The translations under genes and the position numbers were made by a program. Below the pieces are notes generated by a model, which had not been told where the DNA came from, searched no databases, and saw only the letters and a program-made list of their open reading frames with translations. A DNA stretch of 64,000 bases from Croceicoccus sp. YJ47. Its GTDB lineage: Bacteria > Pseudomonadota > Alphaproteobacteria > Sphingomonadales > Sphingomonadaceae. Location: contig NZ_CP067087.1 of NCBI RefSeq assembly GCF_016745095.1, positions 1 to 64,000 of the forward strand, read 5' to 3'. Shown here in pieces: positions 63,010 to 64,000 of this stretch (its first letter is position 1; the number at the start of each line of letters is the position of its first letter).

Positions 63010-64000
63010 CAGCACCGCCATCACCATCGATACGAGCGTCGCGATCAGGGCCCAGTTGCGCCACATCGCCTTCGACCCCCGTTCGATCAGCGGGACGAAT
63101 TCGGTGGGGCGCACGGAACTGCGGCTCGCCTTGCGCAATTCGCCGACAAATTCCGACATCGCCTGTTGCCGGTCACCGGGCTCTGGCGACAGTGCCCTCG
63201 CGAGGACCGTGCCGACCGCAGGGGGCATGTCCGGACGCAGTCGGGCGAATGTGGACGTCGTCCTTTCACGCTCCGAAACGAGCGGCTTGCCACTCGCTTC
63301 GCGATCGAAAGGCACGGTGCCGGTCAGCATTTCCCAGCAGATCGCGGCAATCGAAAACAGGTCCGAGAGATTCTGGGCCGCCTCCCCTGCGAGCACTTCG
63401 GGCGCGATATAGTTCAACGAACCCTCTGGCCATTGCGCGATCTCCGCCGATTGAAGATCGGCGAATCCGGCAACCTGGACGGAACCGAAATCGATGATCT
63501 TCGCCGTGCCATCCTCCGCCACGATGATATTTTCCGGCTTCAGGTCGCGGTGGACCATCTCCATCCGGTGGAACACCCGAACGGCCGAAACGATCGACGC
63601 GACGAGCGGCAGGATGTCGTCGCACGCCGGCTCTGGGCGATCCATCATCCAGCGCCGCAGCGTCCGCCCTTCGACATGTTCCGCGACGAAATAGAAGAAC
63701 CGGGTATCCTGCGCGGGAAGCACCTGCATGACCTGCGTATTGCGAATTCGGCGGCCGACCCATTGTTCGACGGCAAAACCTTCGAGATAGCGCAAATCGT
63801 CGGCGAAATTGGCCGATGGTGCCTTGAGGACGTAGCGACCCTCACGATCCGGGCGCTCGACCAGATAGACATGGCTGCGCGCCGAACTGTGGAGCACCTC
63901 CACGACACGCCAGTCGTCGAGGCGATTGCCGATTGCCAGGACCGGCGGAATGGCCCGGCGCGTCAACCGGCCATACGCCTCCGACAGGGTTTCGGAAGGC
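62989..64000 (-). CDS. Ser/Thr protein kinase (probably PP2C phosphatase/kinase fusion), 5' end outside the window
   Basis: The minus-strand frame runs open to the window edge, so the N-terminus is not seen. The kinase domain is complete: YVLKAPS (ATP Lys), MVHRDLKPENIIVAED (catalytic loop), TAKIIDFGSVQ (DFG), LNYIAPEVLAGE and SDLFSIAAICWEMLTGTVPF. A single C-terminal helix WALIATLVSMVMAVLLFGRF anchors it in the membrane. In many proteobacteria a PP2C-phosphatase/kinase fusion of about 560 residues lies beside nitrate assimilation genes; the residues before the kinase (SETLSEAYGRLTRRAIPP) would link the two halves. It converges on nasA with a 21-base overlap. Confidence 0.9.
   Translation of the reverse strand, partial: PSETLSEAYGRLTRRAIPPVLAIGNRLDDWRVVEVLHSSARSHVYLVERPDREGRYVLKAPSANFADDLRYLEGFAVEQWVGRRIRNTQVMQVLPAQDTRFFYFVAEHVEGRTLRRWMMDRPEPACDDILPLVASIVSAVRVFHRMEMVHRDLKPENIIVAEDGTAKIIDFGSVQVAGFADLQSAEIAQWPEGSLNYIAPEVLAGEAAQNLSDLFSIAAICWEMLTGTVPFDREASGKPLVSERERTTSTFARLRPDMPPAVGTVLARALSPEPGDRQQAMSEFVGELRKASRSSVRPTEFVPLIERGSKAMWRNWALIATLVSMVMAVLLFGRFG

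Noticed and set aside
1-64000. Mobile elements, prophage genes or CRISPR arrays that might explain the island
   Set aside because: No transposase, integrase, recombinase, tRNA-linked direct repeat or spaced repeat array was seen; the repeated TAGAAT box is a regulatory site, not a CRISPR repeat.

Overview
The window reads as GC-rich chromosomal DNA of an alphaproteobacterium of the sphingomonad type. The reasons are large TonB-dependent receptors (TBDRs) with no siderophore context, several TIM-barrel sugar isomerases, GMC/Gfo-Idh/GH3 sugar genes and an assimilatory nitrate operon headed by cobA. No rRNA, tRNA, CRISPR array, insertion sequence or phage gene was recognised.

Layout. (1) 1-6.55 kb, minus strand: a wrecked catabolic operon (GH3 glucosidase, Gfo/Idh oxidoreductase, sugar isomerase, an unknown piece, GMC oxidoreductase), each broken by many frameshifts. 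(2) 6.8-10.95 kb, minus: a frameshifted TBDR, an FMN reductase and a luciferase-like monooxygenase. (3) 11.3-27.1 kb: ordinary genes: APC permease, DUF4173 membrane protein with a two-component system, KefB-type antiporter, an amine oxidase/TBDR/RidA/GNAT cluster and a DUF5996 gene. (4) 27.1-51.2 kb: the main accessory island: two MFS transporters, both subunits of a C-glycoside deglycosidase, a DoxX-like protein, a TBDR-sulfatase-isomerase-GPH transporter-ThuA operon, a TetR regulator, two more isomerases, xylulokinase and xylose isomerase, a GntR regulator, an FAD monooxygenase and a GH39-like protein. (5) 51.4-55.5 kb: an M24 peptidase, VOC protein and LysR regulator among gene remnants. 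(6) 55.6-64 kb: a leader RNA, cobA, GAF protein, nirB, nirD and nasA, with a convergent protein kinase cut by the window edge.

How the parts work together. Nine copies of a 16-bp palindrome, TAGAAT-N4-ATTCTA and variants, lie only upstream of genes of regions 1, 2 and 4. In several copies half of the palindrome is also the -10 element of a good promoter. This looks like the operator of one regulon, and the TetR gene at 41.3 kb, which has its own copy, is the best candidate repressor. The gene content suggests uptake by TBDRs and MFS carriers, cleavage of plant C-glycosides or related xylosides, entry of the sugar through isomerases, XylA and XylB, and oxidation of the aglycone by flavin monooxygenases. 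That pathway is inference; the box, gene order and decay are visible in the sequence.

The TBDR/FMN-reductase/monooxygenase block exists twice. Copy 1 (6.86-10.99 kb) has frameshifts in all three genes. Copy 2 (38.08-41.28 kb) keeps an intact TBDR but only relics of the two enzymes. Single frameshifts or stops also interrupt several otherwise complete genes (response regulator, permease, isomerase, GPH transporter, GH39-like gene), so sequencing error must be excluded before they are called pseudogenes.
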